A stretch of 64,000 bases of DNA from Symbiodinium natans. Lineage: Eukaryota; Sar; Dinophyceae; Suessiales; Symbiodiniaceae. How positions within the stretch are numbered: position 1 is the first letter of the stretch; each line of letters opens with the position of its first letter. The notes beneath the pieces are model-generated. The model was not told where the DNA came from. It did not search any database and worked only from the letters and a program-made list of their open reading frames with translations. Shown in pieces: positions 1 to 13,522 of this stretch. The stretch is taken from positions 267,501-331,500 of the forward strand of contig CAJNDS010002180.1 of the NCBI GenBank assembly GCA_905221605.1. The letters are read 5' to 3'. The translations under genes were made by a program, and so were the position numbers.

Positions 1-17
1 GTTTAGGCTTTAGGTTT

Positions 18-117
18 GGGATGGTCCCCCCCCCCCCCTTATACTGACAGTCCTTAGGAGAGGGATTCTCGTATGAGAATCCCTGTTAAGGACTGTTGTA
101 TGAGGGGGAACATCCCA
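18..117. mobile_element. Family B inverted-repeat element
   Basis: The left end GGGATGGTCCCCC...TTATACTGACAGTCC pairs with the right end GGACTGTTGTATGAGGGGGA then ACATCCC. A second palindrome (GGATTCTCGTATGAGAATCC) forms the centre. Related copies are 45580-45675 and fragments at 31404, 35358 and 39069. Confidence 0.75.
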
Positions 118-198
118 ACTTTAGGGTTTAGGGTTTAGGGTCTTAGTGTTTAGGGTTTGAGGCTAAGACTCTGATACCCTTGGCCGCCTACACCTGAG

Positions 199-2374
199 GA
201 AGGCCTACGCGCGGTGCTACAAGGCCATCGTGGACCACGCGCCAACGGTGCCTTCGTCAGAGATTTCCAGGCTGTTAAGCGAGGTGGGGCTGGGACCCTA
301 AACCCTAAACCCTAAACCCTGAACCCTGAACCCTAAACCCTAAACCCTGTTTTGGGATTTTGGGGTGAGGTGCCCTTGACTCCCCGGGGCCCTGAACGCC
401 TCAACCTCGGAATCCTCACCGGACATTCTCAACTCAACCCTACTTGGAGGTTCAGGGTACTTATAGCCCAATTAAGACTATTCTTCTAACCCACTTATAA
501 GCCCCTTAAGTGCCCTAATAGGGTTATATAATTGGGTTGTAAGTGCAGTTATTGGGTTATTAAGTACCATGAACCTCCAAGTGCACCCTCAACAAAAGCC
601 CGAAGCCCTTAAGGCCTTAAGAAGCCAAGAAGGGTTTAGGGTTTTGGGTTTAGGGTGTAGGGTTTAGGGTGTTTTCAAAACACACAACAAGGTGCAGAAC
701 TACTTGATCCTCGGCGACGCGCTTCTGTCGATCCAGGAACCGGCGGACGCCATCATCGCCTTCCAGCAGGCTTTGCTTGGAGGTTCATGGTTACTTACAC
801 CCCTAAGTAGAACTGTACTTATCAGCCTAAGTAGGTTTTTCGTCCTTCCAGCAGGCTTTGCTGGGCGTGTTTTGGGGCTTTTGGGGGCCTTTTGGAGGCC
901 TTTTGGATTCTTTTTGGGTTTAGGGTTTTGGGGTTGGGGTTTAGGGTTTAGGGTTTAGGGTTTAGGGTTTAGGGTTTAGGGTTTAGGGTTTAGGGTTTAG
1001 GGTTTAGGGTTTAGGGTTTAGGGTTTAGGGTTAGGGTTTAGGGTTTAGGGTTTAGGGTTTAGGGTTTAGGGTTTAGGGTTTAGGGTTTAGGGTGTAGGGT
1101 GTAGGGTGTAGGGTGTAGGGTTTAGGGTTTAGGGTGTAGGGTTTAGGCAGCTCCTTAATCGGGATCATAGTACACCCCCTAAGGCGTTGGGCGTTTCTGT
1201 TTTTTTTTTTTGCGCGGGGCTTTTTGGGTTTTGGGTTTTGGGTGTTGGGCTTTTGGCCTGTAGGGCTTTTTGGGTTCGTAGACAAAAGCCCCCCCAACAA
1301 AACCTAAAACAAAACTGAAAACGCCAAAAGACCTAAAACACCCTCGAAAGCCCCTAAACACCCCAAACGCCCTAAACCACCCTAAAAGCGCCACAAGAAC
1401 ATTGACCGAACCCCAAGAAAAATCCAAAATGCCCTCAAGAATCCTAAAACTGCCCTAAACAACCTAACAAACCCTAGCAAGCCCCAAATGCAAACACATC
1501 CTATTAGACCTGACAACCCTGACAAACCAAAACCTCTAGAAACCCTAAACACCCGAAACCTTGGGGTCCAGGGAGAATTCGGAGATTGAAGTTAGCTTTT
1601 ATTGATGAATAAGATCAAAATTTTCGATGATTCGCTAAACTGTAGTAACCCTAAAGTCCTCTCCCCAGGCCATGGAACTGGACAGCTTCAAGGCGCATGG
1701 GCCCAGGGTTTTAGGGTTTAGGAGTTTCGGGGTTCGGCTTTCGGGTTTAGGATTTAGGGCATCGGGTTCAGCTTTAGGGTTTGGGGTTTAGGGTTCAGGA
1801 TTTAGGGCATCGGGTTCAGGTTTAGGGTTTAGGGTGTAGGGTTTGGGGTTTAGGGTTTAGGGTTTAGGGTTTAGGGCATAGGGTTGTTCAGGGGTTGTTC
1901 AGGGTTTAGGGTTTCAGGCATGCTGAGGCTTGGCTGAAAGTTCCCTGGTACCTCCTTGCCATGTCTCCCATGTGCTGAACTTTTGTTGAAGCTTTGGGTG
2001 GAATGGGGAACCACTACCTACATTAAGGTTTAGGGATGTTTAGGGTTTAGGGTTTTGGATTTGGGGTTTGGGGTTTAGAGTTTAGGTTGATGGCTGCTTG
2101 TTGAAACTTGAAACAGGATCCTTATTGGCCCAGCGTAGATAACTTCGATCATCCTACCATTGCAAGAAGCACTCAGTCCCGGAAAGCCGCGAAAGCTCCC
2201 CTAAAAACCTAGCCCTTGAATCAAAAGCAACACTACATCCCTAAACCCTAAACCCTAACCCTAAACCTTAAACCCTAAACCTCAAACCCCAAGCGCTTAG
2301 TTACGGGCCTCTACACCCCAAGTATCAATTCCACTTGCTTGGCAGGTGGATCCAAACCTGATCCAGAAGATCGG
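199..2374 (+). CDS. IFT139: IFT139 exons 1-4
   Basis: Exons are 199-247 (KAYARCYKAIVDHAPT), 692-769 (VQNYLILGDAL onward to AFQQ), 1669-1692 (AMELDSFK) and 2346-2374 (VDPNLIQKIG). They correspond to the human stretch running from the CFREIAE helix through the LLLGDAY TPR to SKMGKAL. Exon 1 opens after AG at 197-198 with one base completing a codon begun upstream. Donors are GT, GC, GC and GA. Exon 3 could instead run to 1707 with a GT donor, adding five residues; the shorter form fits human spacing better. Intron 1 holds an inverted-repeat element at 442-582, and intron 2 a large TTTAGGG array at 913-1145. Confidence 0.8.
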
Positions 2375-5300
2375 GAGCCCTAGCTGTAGGTTTTAGGGTT
2401 AAACCCTAAACCCTAAACCCTAAACCCTAAACCCTAAATCGGGCCAAAGGCTTAAGGCTTAGGGTGTAGGGTTCAGACTTGCAACCCTAAACCGTGCACA
2501 TTCGTATGGGGGCGATGCTGTGTGTTCCGCGTCAGTGTGGTCTTCAGTTCTGCTTCGCAGGAGGGGCTGGGAGCATAGCAGTTAAAGCCTTCACCTAGAG
2601 CCAGAAATCCCCCAAACCCCAAGCCCTAAGCTCCAGGCTTAGGGCCCTAAACCCCGGGCCCTAAACCCTGAACCCTGAACTCTGAACCCTGAACCCCTGA
2701 ACCCCTGAACCCCTAAACCCTAAACCCTGGGTGCGCGGCGCCAAGGCGGCTGAGGCCCAAAGGCTCCAGCCAAAGCATTGCCGCGTCAAGCCCAAGGGGT
2801 GTTGGGGTTTAGGGTTTAGGGTTTAGGGTTTAGGGTTTAGGGTTCAGGGTTTAGAGTTGCATGATACGGGCCCAAACGAGGTGGATCTGTACACCCATCT
2901 TGTCTTTTCACGGACAGCACGTGGCCACCTTGGCATTGTACTCGGATCTGCCGAGCAAACGCCTGCCATTCAAATTTTGCTTCCACAGCAGCTCCATACA
3001 CTTGTCTACTTTCGGATTCTTGCCAGACACCCCAACTACGACTATAGTTGCCTTGCCTAAACTAGTCTCAGTTACTAGCCTCCAAGTAGCCGAAGATTGT
3101 AGGCGCGGTCTTCTCGAAACCTGCTTAAACCCTGGCTAAAGCCTTTACCCTAAATCCTCGAGACAAGAAGGGTCGTCCTCGACAGCATCTATGGTGTCTC
3201 CGGATCACACCACCCCCCAGTCTTTACGCTATCGGCAAGACCCTCCTAAAGATTCGATGTAGTACCTTTTCAATGTCAATGTAGTATACTACAATCCGCT
3301 ATAGCTCGCCCCAAAACGGAACTACATCAGGAGCCTTCAGGTAGACCCTAAGACCTCAAGACAATACGCCCTAACATTCTCAAACTTGAATCCCTAAGCG
3401 GCAACTCTCTAGAAGAGATGTGAGGGTTTCCCACTTAGGGGTACCTTACTGGGGTCCTTCTGGTAAGGGAATCCTACTTGGGCCCCCTTGTTTTCGTAAA
3501 CCCCAATGTATCCCGAATCAGCCCTCAACCCTAGACCGTCGTTATCTCGGGCGTTATGTGGGCACGGGCACTATCCCTAAACTCTAAACCCTAAACCCTA
3601 AACCCCGAACCCTTCGTTTTCCCCTTTCGGCTCACACCTTTGAGACAGTACTTGTACACCCAGACAAGGCTCTCGGGTCTTGCTTGCAAGTTCTAATCAG
3701 GGAATGAGGCAAGTAGGGGATAGGAACCCTAAACCCTAAACCCTAAACCCTAAACCCTAAACCCTAAACCCTAAACCCTAAACCCTAAACCCTAAACCCT
3801 AAACCCTGAACCCTGAACCCTGAACCCTGAACCCTGAACCCTGAACCCTGAACCCTGAACCCTGAACCCTGAACCCTGAACCCTGAACCCTGAACCCTGA
3901 ACCCTGAACCCTGAGCCCTGAGCCCTAAGCCCTAAGCCCTGAACCCTAAACCCTAAACCCTAAACCAAACCCTAAACCCTAAATCCTCCTTTACTAAGGG
4001 ATGTGCAGGCACCCTCATTCCCCAATTCCGTACCGAGAACCGGTAAGTTTAGGGGACCTTAGGGGCTGTTGGGGCTACGTACGGTATATAGGGATAGGGA
4101 CTACAAGTTTAGGGTTTAGGGTTTAGGGCTTAGGGTTTAGGGTTTGGGTACTATATAAAGTACATGGGACTACATAAGGTACACATAGGGGGTTATATAG
4201 GAGAATAAGATGAAGGATCCCTCCTTCTACCCCTTAAATCTCAGCACGGGGTGGCCCCAGGAAAGCCATGATGCAGACGCACGACTACGAGCGGGCGATA
4301 CAGCCGCTTGGGTTTAGGGTTTAGGGTGTAGGGTGTAGGCTGTAGGGTGTAGGGTGTAGGGTTTAGGGTTCAGGGTTTAGGGCTTAGGGTTCAGCAAGGT
4401 TTCGATTCACGAAAGGTTGATCTCAGTCTAGGGTCTCAGAGGTTTGGGTAGGGCTGCAGTAAATGGCTTTGGGTTTTAAGTTTTGAGGGTAAGTGTGTAA
4501 GAAGGAGGCTTTCGGTTAAGGTTTAGAGTTTAGGGTTCAAGGTTAGCTTTTGGAGTGGTAGCCTTAAACCCTAAAACCCGAAACTCTAAACCCTAAATAC
4601 TCCCAGAACCTAAAAAGATGAACTACTTAGGAATCTGGCTCGTGCCCTTAACCGCTCCTGTGGGGGGGTCGATCTAAAAGTCTGTGTGCCCCTTCAAAGT
4701 GGAATCCCTTCCCAGAGGGGAACCTACCTTATGAGTGTAGGGTTTGCGGCAAACGGTTTAGGGTTTAGGGTTTAGGGTTTAGGGTTTAGGGTTTAGGGTT
4801 TAGGGTTTAGGGTTTAGGGTTTGGGGTTTAGGGTTTAGGGTTTAGGGGAACAACGAATATGTCTTAAGAATGCTGTTGTTGTGCGGCGGCCCTGTGTTGG
4901 ATTTTGGGCTTTGTTTGGTGTGCGTCGCAACACACCAGGCGACCCTGCTTGCAGCCGCCCACAGTCACGACCTGAACCTATCTATCCTCTACCCTAGCCC
5001 TAATCCCTAAACCCTAAACCCTAAACCCTAGGCCCTAGAAAGCAAGGTACTATCATGAAGCGCTTCGGAAGCACCCGTCGCAGCAGGAGCTGAGGCCCCC
5101 GCACCATGCGCACCTAAGCCCTTCAGGGCAGGTATTGGGGTTTAGGGTTTAGGGTTTAGGTTTTAGGATATAGGATTTAGGATTTAGGGTTGAGGATTTA
5201 GGATTTAGGATTTAGGGTTGAGGATTGAGGGTTCAGGGTTTATATGTTTCGGGCTCTAGGTGCTTTAGGTGAAGGGTGAAGAGAACACAAAGCTAGGAGT

Positions 5301-5400
5301 TGATGTAGGGTTGAGGGTTTAGGGTTTGGGGTTTATAGGGTTGAGGCTTGTCGATGTGTTAGTTATGTTGGGCTTTTCGGGGTTTAGAGGCAAGAAGCAG

Positions 5401-5443
<43 letters not shown>

Positions 5444-8400
5444 GAAGAACATACCTTAGATCTTGCCAGAAGTACATGAGGATAAATAAGTTATTCGCAC
5501 TTCCAGGCTTCTTGCTTCGGGGTTTGCGGGGCATTTGGGGGCTTAGGATTCAGGTCTTAGGGCTAGAGTACAGGGGTTTTGGGTTTCGGGCTCAGGTCTC
5601 CAAGTTCTTGTCCCCACTTGAGCGCTCACTTGCCTCAGTAGGGATCGAGTGACATCCCTTAACCCCGAACCCGAAACCCTAAACCCTAAACCTGTTGAAG
5701 CAATGTTGCGGATTCGGATGATGGCTACTGGCCAAGAGGTGGCTTGCCTGGAGCCCGAGGAGTTGCTGAGCGCTTCCAGCGACGCCGAGGGCCTGCCCCT
5801 CACGAGCCTATCTGCTCGCTCCCTGAAGCTCCATCTCCAAAGGTTCTGTGGACATCCCCGGTTTCGACAACGGCTCCTGCAAGAAGACGGGCAAGTTTTG
5901 CCCGAAGAGGCGGTTCTGGAAGCACCTTGCCTATTGGACCTGGTAATTCTGGACTTTGCCGACACGTCTGGCGATCATACCGACCGGCTGCTCCGTGCAG
6001 TGGAAGCAGGCGACACAACACAACTAGAAACAATCTTGCAGAGACCCCAAGATCCAAACCGAGCAGCGGAACGCAAGATGACAGCCTTACATTTAGCAGC
6101 TGAATCTGGCAGGATAGCCGCCACAACGTTGCTGCTCGAAGCTAGTGCTGGGCTCGACCAAACTGAAGACCTTGGCGCCACGCCACTTTTCCTCGCAGCT
6201 GGGGACGGCCACTTGGAAGTGGCACGTTTGTTGCTGGAGTCTGGTGCGGACACGAACCTGGCCGCAGCAGATGGAGCCACACCACTGTGCGTCGCAGCCG
6301 AAAGCGGCCACTTGGAAGTTTCACGTTTGTTGCTGGAGTTTGGTGCAGACAAGGACCTGGCCAAAGCAGATGGAGCCACGCCACTTATCATGGCAGCTCA
6401 TCACGGCCACTTGGAAGTAGCACGTTTGTTGCTGGAATTTGGTGCGGACAAGGACCTGGCCACAGGAGATGGAGCCACGCCACTTATGATCGCAGCTCAT
6501 CAAGGCCACATGGGAGTTTCACGTTTGTTGCTGGAGCTTGATGCGGACAAGGACCTGGCTGCAGCAAATGGAGCCACGCCACTTATCATGGCAGCTCAGG
6601 AAGGCCACACGGGAGTGGCACGTTTGTTGCTGGAGTTTGGTGCGGACAAGGACCTGGGGGCAGCAGATGGAGCCACGCCACTTTTCATGGCAGCTCAGAA
6701 CGGCCACTTGGAAGTAGCACGTTTGTTGCTGGAGTTTGGTGCGGAGAAGCACCTGGCCAAAGCATGTGGAGCCACGCCACTTTTCATCGCAGCTCAGAAC
6801 GGCCACTTGGAAGTTTCACGCTTGTTGCTGGAGTCTGGTGCGGACAAGGACCTGGACGCAGCAAATGGAGCCACGCCACTTTTCATCGCAGCTCAGAAAG
6901 GCCACTTTGAAGTGGCTCGTTTGTTGCTGGAGTTTGGCGCGAACAAGGACCTCGCCAAAGCAGATGGAGCCACGCCTTTTTTCATGGCAGCTCAGAACGG
7001 CCATTTGGAAGTGGCTCGTTTGTTGCTGGAGCTTGGTGCAGACAAGGACCTGGCCGCAGAAGATGGAACCACGCCACTTTTCATGGCAGCTCAGAACGGC
7101 CACTTGGAAGTAGCACGTTTGTTGCTGAAGTTCGGTGCAGACAAGGACCTGGCCACAGGAGATGGAGCCACGCCGCTTATCATGGCAGCTCAGCAAGGCC
7201 ACATAGGAGTTTTACGATTGTTGCTGGAGTCTGGTGCGGACAAGGACCTGGCCACAGGAGATGGAGCCACGCCACTTATGATAGCAGCTTATCAAGGGCA
7301 CATGGAAGTGGCGCGTTTGTTGCTGGAGTCTGGTGTGGACAAGGACCTGGCCAACGCAAATGGAGCCACGCCACTTTTCATGGCAGCTCAGAACGGCCAC
7401 CTTGAAGTGGCTCGTTTGTTGCTGGAGTTTGGCGCGAACAAGGACCTCGCCAAAGCAAATGGAGCCACACCACTTTTCATCTCAGCTCAGACAGGCCATT
7501 TGGAAGTGGCACGTTTGTTGCTGGAGTTTGGTGCGGACAAGGACCTGGCCAAAGCAGATGGAGCCACGCCACTTTTCATCGCGGCTGAGAATGGCCACTT
7601 GGAAGTGGCACGCTTGTTACGATAACTCCCGCTCGAGGCTTGTTCGTACTGCTGGAAGCCCCTAACTAGGCTCGAAACCCTAATTAAGCCCTAAACCCAA
7701 AACCCGAAGTCCAAAACCCTAAACCCTAAACCCTAAACCCTAAAACCCTCCAAGCGCGAGCGCACGTTGGAAGCAACCATTTCGCCAGAAAACTTTGAGC
7801 GCTTGCTGGATGTGCCCGCGCCTCTACCCGTTCAGGGTTCAGGGTTGAGGGTTTAGGGTTTAGGGTGTATAGGGTTTAGGGTTTAGGGGGTTGGGGTTTA
7901 GGGTGTTTAGGGTGTTTAGGGTGTTTAGGGTGTTTAGGGTTTGGGGTTTAGGGTCTAGGGTTTAGGGTCTAGGGTTTAGGGTTTAGGGCCTCCTGGTGTT
8001 CCAGGCAAGACCTCGCCCGGCTCTACCGCCGGCTTCATCGTTGGGAGGCGGCGCGGGGGATGCGGGACCTGAGGGTTTCGAGGGCTTGAGAGCTACTTGG
8101 AGGTTCATGGTACTTATTAACCAATTATAACTGTACTTATAATCATATGAATTCGGGCACTATAAGGGGCTTATAAGTGGGCTATACGTACAGCTTTAAT
8201 TGGCGAATAAGTACCATGAACCTCCAAGTAAGGGGGGTAAGGGCTGTGAGGGTGAGCCAGGGTTGAGGGCTCAGGAGTCTAAGCGTCAAGGGTTTAGGGT
8301 TTAGGGTTTAGGGTTTGGGGCCTCAGGTTTCTGAGGGCTTGGGGTCAAGGGAGGAAGACTCGTACCCCAATAAGGGTTTCCCTTAAAAAACTCCTAAAAT

Positions 8401-11400
8401 GGCCCTGATATTCCCTTAGGGATCCAAGAAGGGACCCCAAAACCCAAGAGTACAACCTTCAGGGTCCAAGGTAGATCCCTAGATGGGGGGGGTCTGGGCT
8501 TCAGAAGGAGTAGGCCTGTTGCATTTGTTAAAGGGCTTTGGGGTTTAGGGTTTAGGGTTTGGGGGTAGTTTAGGGTTTAGGGTTTAGGAGGGGGGCTTCT
8601 GCAGGCTCGAGGCCCCCCGGCCCATAAACCAGCAAACCCCCAACCCCAAGCACGCAAACCTACGCCCTGAGCTCTCGAGCTTCTGAACCGCCCGAAGCCC
8701 TAAACCCTAAACGCTAAACACTAAACCCTAAACCCTAAACCCTAAACCAATATGCCGTTAGGGTTTTGAATATTCGGTCAGTCAGACCTTCACCCCGCAC
8801 CGCCTGACCCTAAACCTTAAACCCGTGCATGACCCTAAACCCTTAACCCTTAAACCCCTGAACCCCCAAAACGCTAAGCCCTTAAAACCCTAAAACCTCC
8901 AAAACCCTGAGCAGTATAAACCCTAAACCCTAAACCCCACACCCCAAACCCTAAACCCTAAACCCTGCCCCCTCATCAAGCCTACCAACGATTGCGAGGA
9001 TGCCATCAAGGAGCTCGATGATGCACTTCAGGTGGCCGGGCAGGGTTTAGGGTTTAGGGTTTGGGGTTTAGGGTTTGGGGTTTAGGGTTTAGGGTTTAGA
9101 GTTTAGGGACCTCTTCCACCCCTATACCCGAAAGCCCCTGAACATTCAACTCTGTGAGCCCCGAAGCCGTAGAAAGCTCCGGAGTCCCTAAACTCTAACC
9201 GCTAAACCCCAAACCCGGAACCCTAAGCCCTAGCCCTAGCCCCTAAACCCTAAACCCAAAACCCTAGCCCTACCTGCCTGGCGGCAACATCGCCGCCAAG
9301 GGGCAAAAATCTTTTCGGGGGTGGAAGAGAACGGGCTAACCTACGTAACAATGAGTATGGCAGGGCTCCAGGGTCCTGTTGGAGATGGCGGGAGCCACCG
9401 TCGATTCCACTGCCCACCGTGAAGAAGGAAGCGGAAGTGACATGCGAAGGTGATGGCGATGGCCGTGATGGTTTCCCTAGGCCTGACACGAAAGGCAAGA
9501 CGGCGAGCCGCTTCTGCCTCCTCGGTTTTCGGTAGCAGGATGAGATAAACCCTAAACCCTGAACCCCAAACTGCCACAGCCATGACGAAAGGCGCCCAGG
9601 AGAGGACCCCAGAGGAATTGCGGAGGAAGCTGGACGAATTCAACATGAAGATGGAATTGCTTCCAAGGTTTTAGGCTTTTGGGTTTAGGGTTTAGGGTAG
9701 TTTCGTGGGAAAAGGCCAAGCCAAGGCAAAGCCGACAAAGCCTCCGAAAGAGATGACAGCAAGCACAGGAATCAAGCCAAGAGGAGGTGAAACCCTACAT
9801 CCCTAAACCCTAAACCCTAAACCCTAAACCCTAAATTGGGGATTTCCCAAAATAGGAGTAGCCCGTTTGGACCCCAAGTGGAATGGAATCCCCTTCAAGG
9901 GACCCCCCCAAGCAGGGAAGCCCCCTAAACCCTAAACCCTAAACCCCAAACCCCAAACCCCAAACCCCAAACCCCAAACCCCAAACCCCAAACCCCAAAC
10001 CCCAAACCCCAAACCCCAAACCCCAAACCCCAAACCCCAAACCCCAAACCCCAAACCCCAAACCCTAAGCCTAAATCCTAAATCCTAAACCCTAAACCCT
10101 AAACCCTAACCCCCAACTCTAGATCCCCAAATGAGGGCACCTGTCCTCCACTCAGCAGGCCATAGTTTTCAGAGTTTTGGAGTTTGGGGGTTTAGGGTTC
10201 TCAGGGTTCAACCCTAAACCCTAAACCCTAAACCCTAAACCCTAAACCCTAAACCCTAAACCCTAAACCCTAAACCCTAAACCAAGGTCGTCATGGAAGA
10301 GAGCTTCAAGACATCCAAGTATCGGGTGGACACCCTGGTGCAGCTGGCCAAGGTGCGTCTGCAAGGGCTTCGGGTTTAGGGTTTAGGGTTTGGGGTTTAG
10401 GGTTTAGGGTTTAGGTTTCCCAGCCGACCCTAAGTCCCAGAAGCCGAAGGCCGAACCCCCCCCCCCCCCCACAAAAAAAGCACACACAAAAAAAAAAAAA
10501 CACCCCCCAACAGCTCCTCAAATCCCAAAACCCCCACAAACCCCCAACCCCCCGAAACCCTAAGCCCTATTCCTGTATGCGGGGCCCTCGGCCCATGTTA
10601 CTTAACCAGGGGTTAAGATCTAGGGTTTGGGGTTTAGGGCTTAGGGGTTTTGGGTTTGGGGCTTCGGGGCTTTGGGTTTGGGGTTTCGGAGTTTTGGCCT
10701 TTGGGTTCGGGGTTTCGAGGGTTTGGGGCTTGGGCTTTGGGGTTTGAGGTTAAGGAAGGGGTCATTATTTAGGGTGGTTGCAACTGCGATTATAAGTAGG
10801 CTATGGCCACAGACACAGTTCGAGTTCGAGTCGATCTTTTTGAGTCGTGTCTCGAGTTCCAGCACGGCTCTGGTTACCTTGGGGGTTACTTGACAAAAAA
10901 CGCACCCACGAAGCTTGCAGGACCCTAAACCCTGAACCCTGAACCCGAAACCCTAAAGCCCAAAGCCTAAACCCCAAACCCTAGACCCTAGACCCTAGAC
11001 CCTAAACCCTACACCCACGAAGCTTGAGGGACATTGGCACCTGCGTAGGTTCACAGCGACTACGCCGACAGCCGCGCGAACATCACGGGCGGCTCCTTGC
11101 CTGCTGGGCTTAGGGCTTAGGGTTTAGGGTTTAGGGTTTAGGGTTTTGGGTTTTGGGTTTAGGGTTCAGGGTTTAGGGTTTAGGGTTTAGGGTTTATCCC
11201 TCCCTGAGACAGGGAAGCCACACTGTGGCACTTAAAGCCCCAAACCCCAAACCCTAAAATGCACACCCTAAACCCCAACCCCTTGGAATCGCAGTGGTTT
11301 AGGGCTTAGGGTTTAGGGCGCCACAGCCCTAGACCGGTCTGTGGCTTGAGTCCCTATACATCCCTGCTGCGCACCCACCCTAAATCTTCAACCCCAAACC

Positions 11401-13476
11401 CTAGCTCCTATGCCCTAAACCCTAAACCCTGAATCCTAACCCTAAATCCCCAACCCTAAACCCTAGACCCTGAGCCCCGGCACCCCGCTTGCGTGTCTTG
11501 GGCTCCCATGTGAAGCTCCGATTTGGGGCTTCCATAAGGTGACGGGGCCCTTCGTCGAGAACATGCCTACCCTAAAACCCAAGCCCCTAAAGCCCTGATA
11601 GCCCCTGAGCCCCCGAAGCCCCGTAAACCCTAAACCCGAAACCCTAAACCCTTCATGAGAAACTGCCAGGCATGACCGGGGCCGTCCCGCAGTGCTCCGA
11701 CTGCTTGCGCCAGGCTGGGCATCGCCAGCTAGGGCGGCTAAGGGCTTAGTGTTTAGGACCTAGGTTTAGGGATTAGGGTTTAGGGTGTAGGGTTCAGGGT
11801 TTAGGATGGAGGGCTTAGGACCTGGGTTTATAAGCCCGAAAAGCCCTGAGCCCCAAAGCCGTGGAGTTTCAGCGCGAGCGCGCGCGCAGCGGGGATCTTG
11901 GGCCCAGAGGGTTAAGGGTTTAGGCTTGGGGTTTAGGGTTTAGGGTTTAGGGTTTACGGTTTAGGGTTTAGGGTTTAGGGTTTAAGACAATCCCGCAAAG
12001 GGCCCCGCTAACGTCTGCCTCGCTGGCTTTTAAGGGGCAAGTCGGGAATTTGGGCATGTTGGCTACCCTACATAAGTCCTGAAAGGGTTACATAAGGGGG
12101 GCTGGGGGGGTTGTTGGGGCACCTTTTTTCCAAAAAAATCCTGAACCTTTGACCCTGAACCCTAAACCCCAAGCCTAAACCCTAAACCCTAAACCCTGAG
12201 AATTTGGGGTTTAGGGTTTAGGGTTTAGGGTCTAGGGTTTAGGGTTTAGGGTTTAGGGTTCCCAGCCGGCCCCAAAGTCCCAAAAGCCGAAGCCCGATGC
12301 ACAAAAAAACTAACCATACACTCCTAGAGAGTTTTTTTCGGGGTCCGAGCCAGATGGGCAATTAGGCCTTATAAACCCTAAACCCTAAACCCGAAACCCT
12401 AAACCCTAAACCCTAAACCCTAATAAACCCTAAACCCTAAACCCTAAACCCTAAACCCTAAACCCTAAACCCTAAACCCTAAACCCTAAACCCTAAACCC
12501 TAAAACCAAATAAAGGGCTGTTTATCAGGTAGAATGGACCGTCCTGGAGGTTCAGGGTTTGTGTGCTTTGGGGCGGGTCGGTCGGCCTTGATTGATAAGG
12601 TAGCGAAGGCCCCTTCTGGAAGACCTGCGGTAAGGAAACTCAGTAGGTTTAGGGTTTAGGGTTCAGGCTTAGGGCTTAGGGCGAAGGGTTTAGGGTGTAG
12701 TGTTTAGGGTATAGGGTTTAGGGTTATCCTTCGTGCCCTTTTGACAGGCGCGAGACCTTCTGAACGAGCTCTTGGCCCAGGCCTTTATGGCAAAATCGGG
12801 GATGGGTCTTTGTTATGCAGGGGAGGGCTTAGGGTTTAGGTCAAAGCGCGCCGCTTACGATGGGAAACCCACCCCAAACCCCAAACCCCAAAACCCAAAC
12901 CCCAAACCCCAAACCCCAAACCCTAAACCCTCAACCCTAAACCCCGAACCCTAGACCCCAAACCCTAAGCCCTAAACCCTAAATCCTAAGAAGCCTCAAG
13001 AAGGTGCGCTCCGACGACGAGGAGACGCAGCGCCAGCTCCGCCAGGAGAGTGCGGAGCTGAACTTCATGCTAGGCCCGGAGAGGGTCCCTAGGGGGTTGA
13101 GGGTTTAGGGTTTAGGGTTTGGGGTTTAGGGTTTAGGGTTTAGGGTTTAGAATTTCCGGAGAGGGTTCCGAGTGAGAGTATGGGGTTCTAGGATTCAGGC
13201 CTCTAGGGTGCGTGGCGTTCAGTAAAATTTCATAGAGTTTAGGGTTTCGGGTCGCAGGTCTCCAGTTAGGGTTTGGGGTTAGGGTTTAGGGTTTCGGTCA
13301 GACATGTGTATGAGTCTTATGACTTGTTTGACCACCGCAGATATATCATTGAGGTGCGAGGGCCCTATGGCTTTCATGGTGTGCCAGCAAACGTTGCCTC
13401 CTTGACCCTGTGTTCCCCAGTGCGTTGGTTGGAAGAAGTCTTAGGGTTCAAAACCCTAAACCCTAAACCCTGAACC

Positions 13477-13522
<46 letters not shown>

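Noticed and set aside
5326-5652. Poly-Pro and poly-Gly frames
   Set aside because: They are created by the 42-base C tract.
5975-7665. Open frames on the minus strand and in other plus frames over the ankyrin gene
   Set aside because: The 99-bp repeat keeps shadow frames open; only one frame has ankyrin motifs.
9600-9667. ERTPEELRRKLDEF as an extra IFT139 exon
   Set aside because: Exon 8 joined directly to exon 9 gives the exact family length and phase; including this segment breaks phase with exon 9.
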